60,817 nucleotides of DNA, taken from NCBI GenBank assembly GCA_030065755.1, contig JASJDA010000015.1:1-60817 (forward strand), read 5' to 3'. The notes below the pieces were generated by a model, which was not told where the DNA came from, made no database searches, and saw only the letters and a program-made list of their open reading frames with translations. The translations under genes and the position numbers were made by a program. This DNA is from Prochloraceae cyanobacterium. Its GTDB lineage: Bacteria > Cyanobacteriota > Cyanobacteriia > Cyanobacteriales > JASJDA01. Below are positions 25,461 to 34,552 of the stretch, piece after piece; within the stretch, counting starts at the first letter, position 1, and every line of letters starts with the position of its first letter.

Positions 25461-26738
25461 TTAATCTGACTGATACAAATATATACGACGAAAAACATAA
25501 CGGCTTGCCCAAAAAATAAATAAAGGTAGGAAAATTATATGGGTTAGCAAGACTGCTGTTGCTACGCCAATACTTTGCCACTGAACCCCAATTAATAAAC
25601 CCGTAGTAAACAATCCAGTAAAAATCACATTCCAGTACAAGTCTAACTCTGGTTTATCTACAGCTACCAATAATTGAGAAGCTGCATCAGCAAAGGGACG
25701 GGGAATTGCTGACAAACAAATTAATATTAGGACGGGAATAGCATCAATCCATTTTTCTCCAAACACCAACGGAACGTAAAACGGAGCTAAACTAGACTGC
25801 AATAAAGCTAAAGGAATAATTGCTAAACTAATTGTTTTAAAAGTATTGTAGTATTGCTTGCCGAATTGTTTCAAGTCCGATCGAGCTTGACAAAGATGGG
25901 GCAATAAAACGGGTTTAATTGAGTTAATTACGCTCAGACTTATTCCTAACCCCGCATTGAAGGCAAAGTAGTAAATTCCCAGAGCCTCAATACTTAGAAA
26001 ACGGCCGACAATCAAATAGTCTAAGTTAGAACGAAGGGTATTAAGCAATTCTACCCCCACAATATTACGACCAAACCTAAACATTTCTCCCCAATGGTCA
26101 GTAGTGAAACCACCCTTAGGTTTCCAGGAATGATTCCTGCTAATGGAATAAGCCCAGATCGGTGTTACCAGAATTTTTGGCAAGACAATTGCCCACATCC
26201 CCAATCCCCCAAAGGCAAAGACTAAAGATAAGAGATTGTCACTAGAGATTTGTATCATCTCTGTTATGGCAATAATTTTAAAACGACCTTCCCGTTGCAG
26301 TAAGGTCGCTTGTACTAAGCCCGTCGGCACGATTAGCAGACTCAACGCCATAGTGCAGATCGGTAAAATTATTTGGTTATCTTGATAAAACCAAGCCAGG
26401 GGAAAAGCAGCTAAACACTGAATAACAAACAAGCTAACAAACACCAACCAGTTGAGCCAATAAGCAGATTGAGCAAGATATTCCACCCTGCTTTGCTCGA
26501 CTTGGATCAGACGCTTACCTACCCCATTACGAGTAAAAACCCGCACTAATTCATTAGCAGTTAGGACGATCGCGGCTAAACCGTAGTCATGAGGGGTCAA
26601 ATATCGCGCCAGTACAATAGTAGTCATCAAGCGAGTAACCCGAATTACTAGCCTACCAGCACTTAACCAACCGACATTGCGAATGAAAGAATTATCGAGC
26701 TGCTTGAGCTTCTGCCCCATTTTAATTAGAAAATTCAT
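25461..26738 (-). CDS. Wzx-like polysaccharide flippase (second copy)
   Basis: 425 residues, around 12 hydrophobic helices. The start RNVGWLSAGRLVIRVTRLMTTIVLARYLTPHDYGLAAIVL is characteristic of the WzxC/teichuronic-type lipopolysaccharide flippase group in the MVF superfamily. It would translocate lipid-linked repeat units for the Wzy-type assembly proteins encoded downstream. It differs clearly from the flippase at 6092-7492, so two separate glycans may be made. It lies 43 nt after the sulfotransferase gene on the same strand. Confidence 0.88.
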   Translation of the reverse strand: MNFLIKMGQKLKQLDNSFIRNVGWLSAGRLVIRVTRLMTTIVLARYLTPHDYGLAAIVLTANELVRVFTRNGVGKRLIQVEQSRVEYLAQSAYWLNWLVFVSLFVIQCLAAFPLAWFYQDNQIILPICTMALSLLIVPTGLVQATLLQREGRFKIIAITEMIQISSDNLLSLVFAFGGLGMWAIVLPKILVTPIWAYSISRNHSWKPKGGFTTDHWGEMFRFGRNIVGVELLNTLRSNLDYLIVGRFLSIEALGIYYFAFNAGLGISLSVINSIKPVLLPHLCQARSDLKQFGKQYYNTFKTISLAIIPLALLQSSLAPFYVPLVFGEKWIDAIPVLILICLSAIPRPFADAASQLLVAVDKPELDLYWNVIFTGLFTTGLLIGVQWQSIGVATAVLLTHIIFLPLFIFWASRYVFRRIYLYQSD

Positions 26739-26781
26739 CTAATTTACCTAAATTTTGCCCCTATTTTTAACTTGACAAAAT

Positions 26782-27696
26782 TTAATCATTATGGTATTCA
26801 TAACGTGCAAGTAAGGGGAAAGTTAGCAAGGTTACTTTTTGCAGATCGTTCGCGGTCATCTTTTCTTTCCAAGCTTCATCGAGTTTGAGTCGATCTACCC
26901 CAGAACGAAATCTTTGAGGACTTCCAGCAATGACGTGATTGCTAGTGACAGTAAATTGATTATTTTTTACAAGAGGAAGAGAAACGACATCTTCTTGAAG
27001 AAGGTTACAAATTTTTCTCAGGTTTAGATCGGGTTGACGCACAAAATCTTCATAGCGAATGCGTAAATATCGATCGGGAGTTTTGTTTCCCAACCACTCC
27101 ATTAAAATATTTTTGGCTGTCCAAGCAAGAGAACCTTTAACTAGACTGTGATGCAAAAATTCTGGCACTCCTTGAAGTTTCCGTTTGATTAAGGAGAACT
27201 CAACACCGCGAGGATCCCTTACTAAATGAACCAGATACACGTCGAGAGTCGGTAGTTGACTCAGGAGATAGTAATGAACTAGTGATTTAGAGGCGTCAAT
27301 AATAACGCGACTGCCTGTTATGGTTGGAATTTTGCTATAGAGTTTTTCTACTGTAGCCGGATAATTACCAAGAAGAGACATGAGGAATTTGCTCCCACCT
27401 GGTAAAAATGCTAAGGGGAAATAGCGCACTAATTTGCGACTCAGTTGAAACATTTTTTGGGGGTCAATTTGACCTAGATCGGCTTTTTCTAGCACTTCTT
27501 GCCAAAATTGACAGTCATTAAAAGAAACGCTACAACCACACAAGCGATTTTCCATGAGTCCGTAGCGCCAGATAATATAGAGTTCGCCAACAGATATAAA
27601 GCCGTGAAGTTGTCCGAGAATCTGACTGATTAAAGTGCTTCCACTTCTTTCCTGGCTGGCAATATATAGAACTTTTGTTTTAGGAGTTTGTTTCAC
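26782..27696 (-). CDS. Sulfotransferase (PAPS-dependent), first copy
   Basis: 304 residues. SQERSGSTLISQIL (about 13-26) is the 5'-phosphosulfate-binding loop and LVRDPRGVEFS the 3'-phosphate-binding segment; RIRYEDFVRQP is a further family motif. A CGCSVSFNDCQFW cluster near residue 53 is common in bacterial carbohydrate sulfotransferases. It would transfer sulfate from PAPS to a sugar hydroxyl of the repeat unit. It stands between the flippase and a GT4 gene, so a role in sulfating the exopolysaccharide precursor is likely. Confidence 0.87.
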   Translation of the reverse strand: MKQTPKTKVLYIASQERSGSTLISQILGQLHGFISVGELYIIWRYGLMENRLCGCSVSFNDCQFWQEVLEKADLGQIDPQKMFQLSRKLVRYFPLAFLPGGSKFLMSLLGNYPATVEKLYSKIPTITGSRVIIDASKSLVHYYLLSQLPTLDVYLVHLVRDPRGVEFSLIKRKLQGVPEFLHHSLVKGSLAWTAKNILMEWLGNKTPDRYLRIRYEDFVRQPDLNLRKICNLLQEDVVSLPLVKNNQFTVTSNHVIAGSPQRFRSGVDRLKLDEAWKEKMTANDLQKVTLLTFPLLARYEYHND

Positions 27697-27728
27697 GATC
27701 TTCTTTCGTAAATTAATTTGGTAGTGTT

Positions 27729-28958
27729 TTAAGAGGACGATCGAGTGAGTAAGTTTTGATAGATACTTTGTAAACGGTCTGCTAAAAAATTCCAGTCGTA
27801 ATTTGTACGAACTTTGGCATATCCACTTTCACCCATTTGCTTTCTTGCTAAAGGATCTTGTAGTAATTGCAGTAAACTGGAGGCGATCGCTTGGGCATTT
27901 TGTTTGACAATCAATCCATCCTGGCGATCGGTAATTACACTGTGAATGGCGGGTATATCTGCTGCAACAACAGGCTTTTTATGCAACCATGCTTCTAAAT
28001 AGATACCACCTAAACTTTCTTTAATCGAAGGGACGCAAAGTATATCGCAAGCTGCTAACGCCGATGTTTTGACTGCTAAACTTACTTTACCCAAATTGAC
28101 AATACGTCGATCGCTTTGTTGAGTAAAATAGGTTGCTGAGGCTTCTGTATGAGGCCCTAAAAAAACAAAACGAGTTTCAGGTTGTTCCGACCAAATTCGA
28201 TCGGCAGCTTCGCATAATTGTTGATAGCCTTTGTAAGATACTTGGCGACCAATAAATAGAACTATAGGATGGTCTCCTAATTGATTTTGTTGGCGAAATT
28301 CGGCTGGATTTGCTTCCTTAGCGACTAAAGGACCAATGGGACAGATGTGGATGCGATCGGCATTTAGGTTTTGTTCGATGAGCCAATCCCTCTCGAAAGA
28401 AGTCATGGCAATCAAAGCATCTGCACGTTGATAAAGTCTTCGTAGGGAGGAAGATAGAATTTCTTTACCGCTAGTAATATGGGGTAAAGGTGTTAGAACA
28501 AAAGGAAGTCTCAACTGTTTGGCTATCTCAACCACCGCTTCTACACTACAGGTCAAACCACTATAGACAGCGTGGAGAATTTGATAATTAGGGACAATTT
28601 GCCGCAGTTGGTTGGCTACACTAACACGAAAAAGGTTGTGATATATAGGTCTGGTAAGACGATAATTAGAATAATAACTACTAAAGTACTTTATCGAGCG
28701 TCGCCAAGGCTCATTTGGTGCAACTTGATAAATCGGAATTTTGCCATCCATTAAGGTGTTAGATCGATACTTTGTCAAAGCGATTTCTTTGGAGCATGAT
28801 TCGTCAGCACAATGGCGAATGACACCGATGTGATGTTGACGTTGTAAATGTTGAATTATTTCTCTGGTATGTAAAGCTGCTCCCGTAGTTGCTGGCCAGT
28901 AGCGACTGACGTGAAATAAAATTTTAGGTGCTTGGGAATCTATTGTAATTGCCATCAT
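27729..28958 (-). CDS. Family 4 glycosyltransferase
   Basis: 409 residues, a complete GT-B protein. The N-terminal domain has HVSRYWPATTGAALHTREI; the C-terminal domain opens with VLFIGRQVSYKGYQQL and carries the retaining-enzyme E-x7-E site in PSIKESLGGIYLEAW. It adds a sugar from a nucleotide donor to the lipid-linked repeat unit in the cytoplasm. The flanking genes on both sides encode sulfotransferases; it begins 4 nt after the stop codon of the second. The first ATG is immediately followed by another, so the start is certain to within one codon. Confidence 0.92.
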   Translation of the reverse strand: MMAITIDSQAPKILFHVSRYWPATTGAALHTREIIQHLQRQHHIGVIRHCADESCSKEIALTKYRSNTLMDGKIPIYQVAPNEPWRRSIKYFSSYYSNYRLTRPIYHNLFRVSVANQLRQIVPNYQILHAVYSGLTCSVEAVVEIAKQLRLPFVLTPLPHITSGKEILSSSLRRLYQRADALIAMTSFERDWLIEQNLNADRIHICPIGPLVAKEANPAEFRQQNQLGDHPIVLFIGRQVSYKGYQQLCEAADRIWSEQPETRFVFLGPHTEASATYFTQQSDRRIVNLGKVSLAVKTSALAACDILCVPSIKESLGGIYLEAWLHKKPVVAADIPAIHSVITDRQDGLIVKQNAQAIASSLLQLLQDPLARKQMGESGYAKVRTNYDWNFLADRLQSIYQNLLTRSSS

Positions 28959-28962
28959 GCTC

Positions 28963-29859
28963 TCAAATCTGATAATTGAGCCAATGAGAAAGGTCGCGAT
29001 CGATTAAATCCTGACAATTCAAAATATCTTCTCGATATAGAGCGCTCAGTTGTTGACGCACCTCTGGAGAAATCTCAGGTTTGACCAGATTTGAGTGCTG
29101 GATTTTTTGACGCAGCACAGCAGGAAACAGAGGTTTAAGGGCAGTTTTAATCGGGTTGGGTTTAGTAAGTAATTGATGGAAAAACTGGTTTTTTGGCATC
29201 CCCGACTTATTTGGTCGGATTTTCATGTCTGGAACAAAAGTGTCATCGACATTGAGAAAACCAAAAATATCCTGGAGTAAAGCAACAGGATTTTTGCGAA
29301 AATCTTCGTAGAGGTAAATTCCAATCTGGCTGCGATCGAAGATGTGATAATAGCGCTGAATTTGCTTAGCATAGTAGCCAATTTGGATATAATGCCAAAA
29401 CCACTCCCAGTTTTCCTCAATTCGTTTCGGTTCGTCCTGCAATGCTTGTGTAAAATCCTTATGGGGTTCGCGATCGTCCCGAATTAGATGGAGAAAATTG
29501 GCATAAGCGCGCTCGACTGGGTTGCGAAGAATAATAATTAAACGAACGTTGGATAAGTGAGCGCGAATTCTTTCTGGGGCTTTGGGACTGTATAAGTAGA
29601 GAGGAGATGATTCTCCAATGGCAACTTCATTCGTAACTCCCTTAAACTCTGCCTGATAAACTGGTAAACTAACCATCGAGAAATCGTTAGTTTCTTTATC
29701 TCCAGGCCCCTGAAAATTCACGGTTTCCCCTTCCAAGGCAAAAAAGTTAGTTTCTTTCTGGGAACTCATGTAGATTTTGGGGTGCTGCTTGAGATAGGCA
29801 TGAAGGGCTGTTGTCCCTGCCTTTGCCGCCCCAACAATTAGAAAATTTGGCATGGTCAT
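28963..29859 (-). CDS. Sulfotransferase (heparan-sulfotransferase-like), second copy
   Basis: 298 residues. LIVGAAKAGTTALHAYLKQH near residue 6 is the 5'-phosphosulfate-binding loop, KETNFFALEG follows, and ILRNPVERAYANFLH is the 3'-phosphate-binding segment. This is the Sulfotransfer_1 type related to heparan N- and O-sulfotransferases and clearly different from the one at 26782-27696, so two positions in the repeat unit may be sulfated. It is separated from the GT2 gene by 151 nt. Confidence 0.9.
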   Translation of the reverse strand: MTMPNFLIVGAAKAGTTALHAYLKQHPKIYMSSQKETNFFALEGETVNFQGPGDKETNDFSMVSLPVYQAEFKGVTNEVAIGESSPLYLYSPKAPERIRAHLSNVRLIIILRNPVERAYANFLHLIRDDREPHKDFTQALQDEPKRIEENWEWFWHYIQIGYYAKQIQRYYHIFDRSQIGIYLYEDFRKNPVALLQDIFGFLNVDDTFVPDMKIRPNKSGMPKNQFFHQLLTKPNPIKTALKPLFPAVLRQKIQHSNLVKPEISPEVRQQLSALYREDILNCQDLIDRDLSHWLNYQI

Positions 29860-30010
29860 GGTTTTAAGCCCTGTGAGGATTATCCCTCGTGCTTAATTGC
29901 GATCGACTTAAGAGACCCTGTTTGCCTAGTCCGTATATAAGCTAGGTCGATCGAGAGATCTTAAAAGCCTTAACTATAAAATTCCCAGAACTTTCCTCTA
30001 ATTAACAATC

Positions 30011-31036
30011 CTAAACTTCTTGCTGCTGACTCATAATTTTTCTTTTCTGGGAAAAACCCGTTATTTTCAATGCCAATGCTTCAATTTGAGCGTAGAAAGA
30101 GAATGGCAAAAGACGCATTAAGTAAGCAGCGCTTAAGGTGAGCAAAGTGCGACGCGGTTCGGAAAACAAAATAAACCAATGAGTTCTTAATGCTTCATTG
30201 ACGAGTTTAATTGCCATTTGGGTATCTTTTAAACGAATTGCTCTGCGAGCTAAATACCGCAATTGATAAGCTCGTGCTGGTTTTTCCCAGCGTTCGAGTA
30301 CTTCTGGTGCGTAGTTACGAGTTTTTTCGATAACTTTTTCCCAGGAGTCTAATTGCTTGAGAATGTTAGCCGAAAGTCCTTCTGTATTGACTCGATAAAG
30401 GGTTAAAGCTTCGGGAATTCCTTCAATTTTCCACTTTGTTGTCAAGACAATCCGAATCCAGCACTCGATATCTTCTGACTGTCGAAAGCGATCGTCAAAG
30501 TAAAAATTTTCTACTGTTCCATAAAAATTCTCTTGAAACTCGATCTCTTTTAAAGTGTCGCGACGAATCACAGGAGCAGATCCATTTCCAATAGGATTGC
30601 GACAGAGCAAATGTGTTGCTGTAATGTCCTTGAGTTTTGGCATCTGATAAATTCCCAGGGATTTGCCATTGCCATTAATAAATCCCGATCGACTGAAACT
30701 AATACCAACTTCAGGGGAACGATCGAGATGTCGGACGTGTTTTTCTAATTTTTCGGGTAGCCAAAGATCGTCGGAATCGAGGAAAGCTAAATAATCCCCT
30801 GAAGCGTGACGAATTCCAGTGTTCCGCGCTCCTGCTAAGCCTCTATTTTTTTGACTAATAATTTTAATCCGAGGATCTTCAAATTGCTGACAAATTTCTA
30901 CGCTGCGATCGGGGGATTCGTCGTCAATAATTAGCAATTCAAAATTAGAATAGGTCTGCTCTAGGACAGACCGAATAGTACTAGCAATATACTGCTCGAC
31001 GTTATAAGTAGGAACGATAACCGAAACTAACTTCAT
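30011..31036 (-). CDS. Family 2 glycosyltransferase
   Basis: 341 residues. VSVIVPTYNVEQYIASTIRS at the start, LLIIDDESPDRS with the nucleotide-binding acids, and FLDSDDLW as the DxD metal site give a canonical GT-A GT2 domain over residues 1-220, followed by a helical C-terminal region near 240-330 that often tethers these enzymes to the membrane. It is an inverting cytoplasmic transferase for the repeat unit. It follows the Alg13-like gene by 18 nt and is probably cotranscribed with it. Confidence 0.92.
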   Translation of the reverse strand: MKLVSVIVPTYNVEQYIASTIRSVLEQTYSNFELLIIDDESPDRSVEICQQFEDPRIKIISQKNRGLAGARNTGIRHASGDYLAFLDSDDLWLPEKLEKHVRHLDRSPEVGISFSRSGFINGNGKSLGIYQMPKLKDITATHLLCRNPIGNGSAPVIRRDTLKEIEFQENFYGTVENFYFDDRFRQSEDIECWIRIVLTTKWKIEGIPEALTLYRVNTEGLSANILKQLDSWEKVIEKTRNYAPEVLERWEKPARAYQLRYLARRAIRLKDTQMAIKLVNEALRTHWFILFSEPRRTLLTLSAAYLMRLLPFSFYAQIEALALKITGFSQKRKIMSQQQEV

Positions 31037-31054
31037 GTTAACTCTCGCGAATAT

Positions 31055-31582
31055 TTAAATATAGTTTGGTATTAAAGTTGTCAGTTTTTCTTCTCTTAAA
31101 TCTTTGCCGAATTTTTGTTCTAGCATATAAGAAGCTTTAGCATAATTATTTCTTGGCGCTACAAAGCTAGTTGTTTTAGGATAGGCAAGAAAACTCACTA
31201 AGTCTTCAACAGATTTAGCAATAGGTACTCCTGTGCTTTCCAAACCTTCGGCTAGCTCGATTTGATGGTCGTCTACGTGTTCTCCTAACTGATGAAAGCG
31301 CGGCACTAGAATAAATGGCTTGCCGCTTGTTACTAGCAAATCAACAGTTCCTTCTCCACAATGAGCAATAATTAAGCGAGCTTTTTTAACTAAATCTTTG
31401 AATTTATTTTCTGGTAGAAGGGAGAAAGCTTTCACCCCTGATGGCAAAATAGTACAGGAGCCATACTGAATGAAAACTTCTTCTCTATCTGGTTGTAGAA
31501 AACCTTCTTCGATAAGCCGATCGATCCACCGCATCAAGCGATTAAAAGGATATTTTTCTGTACCAACTGTGATGAGAATCAT
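31055..31582 (-). CDS. Alg13/PssE-like glycosyltransferase subunit
   Basis: 175 residues, a single C-terminal GT-B Rossmann domain: MILITVGTEKYPFNRLMRWID, FIQYGSCTI, then ARLIIAHCGEGTVDLLVTSGKPFILVPR, the UDP-sugar-binding site of the GT28/Alg13 group. Alg13-type proteins work only with an Alg14-type partner, which is encoded at 34553-35095 on the same strand, 2.97 kb upstream; the glycanase gene lies between. Together they would add an early sugar to the lipid carrier, as PssD/PssE or EpsE/EpsF do. Confidence 0.87.
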   Translation of the reverse strand: MILITVGTEKYPFNRLMRWIDRLIEEGFLQPDREEVFIQYGSCTILPSGVKAFSLLPENKFKDLVKKARLIIAHCGEGTVDLLVTSGKPFILVPRFHQLGEHVDDHQIELAEGLESTGVPIAKSVEDLVSFLAYPKTTSFVAPRNNYAKASYMLEQKFGKDLREEKLTTLIPNYI

Positions 31583-31830
31583 AATAATTAGATTGCTAAA
31601 TAAATATAAGATAAAGATTGAATTATGGAAATAGTTGAAATAAAATACTTCAGAAATATTTCAAGATAAAAATATCTGAGAAAGAAAAAATTTAAAATTA
31701 ATAACTAATTAATAATATTCACTGTGATTTTAAATTGAATTTTTCCTTTACTTAGTAACAATTATATTCGCTACAGATTTTTTATACCTCAGTGAAAAGT
31801 CTTATTGTCTACTAACAAGAAAAAAAAATG

Positions 31831-31929
31831 TAGGAGTTACTGATTGACAAACATATGAATATATGTGTTAAAAGACGATGCGAACATCTTCTAACACATA
31901 TTAGGCATTCTGTCAACAGAAAACTCCTA
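31831..31929 (-). terminator. 99-bp imperfect hairpin with T-tract
   Basis: TAGGAGTT (31831) pairs with AACTCCTA (31922-31929), TTGACA with TGTCAA, and ATATGTGTTAAAAGA (31861-31875) with TCTTCTAACACATAT (31887-31901) with one mismatch, around an 11-nt loop. On the minus strand the stem is followed by a T-tract of about nine. It would end the glycanase transcript. Size and two-sided symmetry also fit a MITE or a structured RNA. Confidence 0.6.
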
Positions 31930-31983
31930 TTAATCTCGAAAATCTTAGAGATAAATAAATGCAGTAATTATTGCAGGTAAATA

Positions 31984-32089
31984 TCACGACTTGGCAAGTT
32001 AATCGTTGGAATGCGCTCTTCAGAGCCAGAACCCAAGGCTAGAACCCTTATTATTCCGTCGCGAAATTAGCTAACTTGCCAAGTCGTGA
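31984..32089. repeat. 18-bp perfect inverted repeat across the glycanase stop codon
   Basis: TCACGACTTGGCAAGTTA (31984-32001) is the exact reverse complement of 32072-32089, which lies in the last codons of the glycanase gene. The mRNA would form an 18-bp stem with a 70-nt loop that includes the stop codon. Confidence 0.8.
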
Positions 32090-34360
32090 AATATCGTTAC
32101 TACTTAAGGCTAAACCAGGAGATAAAACTGCTAGATCCACTTGAGATTGATCTCCAACCCCATCAACGTCAAATGATAGCATTCCAGTGAGATCGTTATA
32201 AATAAAACGATGGCTAGATTCGGTAGCACTCGAACCCACGTAAAATTGATTTTGAAGCAAAGGAGAACCAGAATAAGTTGTAGGATTCAATCCACCGCCA
32301 AAATTATCAGCATTAATAACTATTTTATCTCCTTGTGAAATTGAAAAATTTTCGATCGTATCTATTCCTTCATTGGGGGAGTTAAAAACAAATTTATCCG
32401 CACTGTTACCACCGACGAGGGTATCATTTCCAGTTCCACCAATAAGTACGTCAAAATCTGCAAATTGAGAAATTAACCACTCTCCTTTTTCAAAGACAAA
32501 ATAATCTACTGTTTCATCCCAGTGCTGACCATCTAAATATTCGGGTTCTTCTAAAAATGCAGTAAAATTGTCGCTTTGAATGTCTTGGATACGAACTGCA
32601 ACTGGTTGACTTCCTACATAAGAATTAACTCGAGCAAAAACTACAGGATTAACATAATCGAAAAGAAGATCGATCTTTGTAAACTGTTCGTCGAGTTCGA
32701 GCGTACCCATTTCACCGACTACATTACCAAAAACATCTCGAATAAAATCAGACCCTTCAGTGCCATTAAAAGCTAAATAATTAACTTCTTCAGTAGCATG
32801 CCAAGTTTCTGAATCTTTACTTTGTTCTTCATCTACTTTGAGTTCTACTCCATCAGTATTTAAATTTTTTAAACGCAACCCAGAAGGATCTGACCCGTTA
32901 TAGGTAGCAATGTTGCTGAGAATTCGAGGTGTTTGATTAAAAGTAGTATTAAGATTTAGCGTTTGAAATTGATGTGAGATCGTATTTCCAGTATTACCTG
33001 CTTCTAAATAATAATCGTTGCTTCCCGATTCGATCGCTAACCAACCAATAGTCTCGGTTCCATGACCGGTTTGATTTAATGCTTCTTCTTCTTCTAATGC
33101 AATTTGGAAACCACCTGTAGTGGTATTTTGTTGGCGAGTGCGAACGAAATCAATGTCATTATATGTTTGTACATTACTAAAAACAAGGGGATTTTGGCTG
33201 AAATTAGCGCCAAAATTAACTGTTTCAAATCCGTCACTGTCAGTAGTGACTTTGTTAGTATCGAAAGTGCCTACTTCTAGTAAAAAAGTAGTCTGGCTAA
33301 TGCTATCGTTACCTGCTTCGAGGCGATCGTTACCAGCACCCCCATCGAGAAGATAATTACCATTTCCTGTAACAGTAAGAACGTCGTCTCCATCAGTTCC
33401 ATTTATTTTATCTGGAGTTCTCTGTAAATCTCCCCAAGCAATTTTTCCTAAATCGGTAAGAATTTCAGTATTAGTACCGTCAAAGTGTTCCCCATGTCCT
33501 CCTTCACCGTAGGTAACGTCATTATTATCCTGCGCTCTCATCGTCCAAACCATTCTACCAATACCGAGCTCGTTAGCAGCTTCGACTGCGCGACGACTAG
33601 CATCTAATGTGTTGATGTTGGCATTTTGATTTTCAGAACCGTATTCGCCAATCATCATGGGAATGCCTAGATTCTGTAAAGCTGTTAAATATGCACGAAT
33701 ATCTTCGTATCCACCAGGATTATCGGGATTATCTTGTTTATTAGTACCGTTCCATTGGTCGTAAATATGGATGTCAAAAATTACATTCTCATTTCCTTCC
33801 ATGACGTCTAGAGCGGAACTAGCTAGTGTTTGAGTGAAATAATCTTGACCCCAAGCTTCTCCGTTAACGACAATGATATTGTTCGCACCTTCAGCACGAA
33901 TGACATCGATTATTTCGCGATGATAACTGACCCATTTTTGAGGATCGGCAGTTGCATTACCTGGTTCGTTAGATAGATTGAACCAAACATTAGGATTGTT
34001 GCCAAACCTTTGCGCCATATCTCTCCAATATTGTAGGAGGATTTCTTTTTCGTTCCCTTTGTAATATCCCCCGATCCGATCGTGAGCGTCAAATATGACA
34101 ACTCCATCATTATCAGTAACAGCATTTGCAATTGCTTCGTTGTTGGCATAGTTATCTTCATTGGGATGAGCTTGACTGTAACTTCCTAATAAATAATTAG
34201 GAACTCTAAGAGCATTAAATCCCCAATCGTTCATATAGGAATCTATATTAGAAGTTCCTTCCCAAGCAAACATATTTGCTCCTTGGATAATAAATTCTTC
34301 GCCATTTGGATCGTATATTTTAGTTCCAATTACTTGAAATCCTTGAGAGATGTTAGACAC
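32051..34360 (-). CDS. Secreted GH5 glycanase with lectin-like repeats and RTX repeats
   Basis: 769 residues. Residues about 5-315 are a GH5 (cellulase/mannanase type) barrel: acid/base E132 in NLSNEPG and nucleophile E239 in MMIGEYGSE. A first RTX-type Ca2+ stretch follows (LDGGAGNDRLEAGND, about 340-355). Residues 358-640 contain three related segments of about 85 residues, each with a FxQNPxVxxxVxTYN-like strand and a W/Y-L-x-x-E/N-G end, resembling H-type lectin repeats. A second RTX element (IGGTGNDTLVGGN) precedes the tail. No N-terminal signal peptide, which with RTX repeats suggests type I secretion. The gene interrupts the Alg14/Alg13 pair and is AT-rich on both flanks. Probably trims the matrix polysaccharide or an outside glucan/mannan. 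Confidence 0.88.
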   Translation of the reverse strand: MSNISQGFQVIGTKIYDPNGEEFIIQGANMFAWEGTSNIDSYMNDWGFNALRVPNYLLGSYSQAHPNEDNYANNEAIANAVTDNDGVVIFDAHDRIGGYYKGNEKEILLQYWRDMAQRFGNNPNVWFNLSNEPGNATADPQKWVSYHREIIDVIRAEGANNIIVVNGEAWGQDYFTQTLASSALDVMEGNENVIFDIHIYDQWNGTNKQDNPDNPGGYEDIRAYLTALQNLGIPMMIGEYGSENQNANINTLDASRRAVEAANELGIGRMVWTMRAQDNNDVTYGEGGHGEHFDGTNTEILTDLGKIAWGDLQRTPDKINGTDGDDVLTVTGNGNYLLDGGAGNDRLEAGNDSISQTTFLLEVGTFDTNKVTTDSDGFETVNFGANFSQNPLVFSNVQTYNDIDFVRTRQQNTTTGGFQIALEEEEALNQTGHGTETIGWLAIESGSNDYYLEAGNTGNTISHQFQTLNLNTTFNQTPRILSNIATYNGSDPSGLRLKNLNTDGVELKVDEEQSKDSETWHATEEVNYLAFNGTEGSDFIRDVFGNVVGEMGTLELDEQFTKIDLLFDYVNPVVFARVNSYVGSQPVAVRIQDIQSDNFTAFLEEPEYLDGQHWDETVDYFVFEKGEWLISQFADFDVLIGGTGNDTLVGGNSADKFVFNSPNEGIDTIENFSISQGDKIVINADNFGGGLNPTTYSGSPLLQNQFYVGSSATESSHRFIYNDLTGMLSFDVDGVGDQSQVDLAVLSPGLALSSNDISRLGKLANFATE

Positions 34361-34552
34361 GATTTTCCTCCATTTTTTCTTTATATCTATACATATTTTG
34401 CTTATTTAAAGAGAGATTTAGCTTCTGTGTAAATACAGATTTTTTTGAATATAAAGTAAAAGTTTATATATAAAAAAATAGTATTAATTTATGCGAATAT
34501 AATATTTTTTTCAAATAAATAAAAATGCAAACAAGGTAATTTTATAAGTGAG

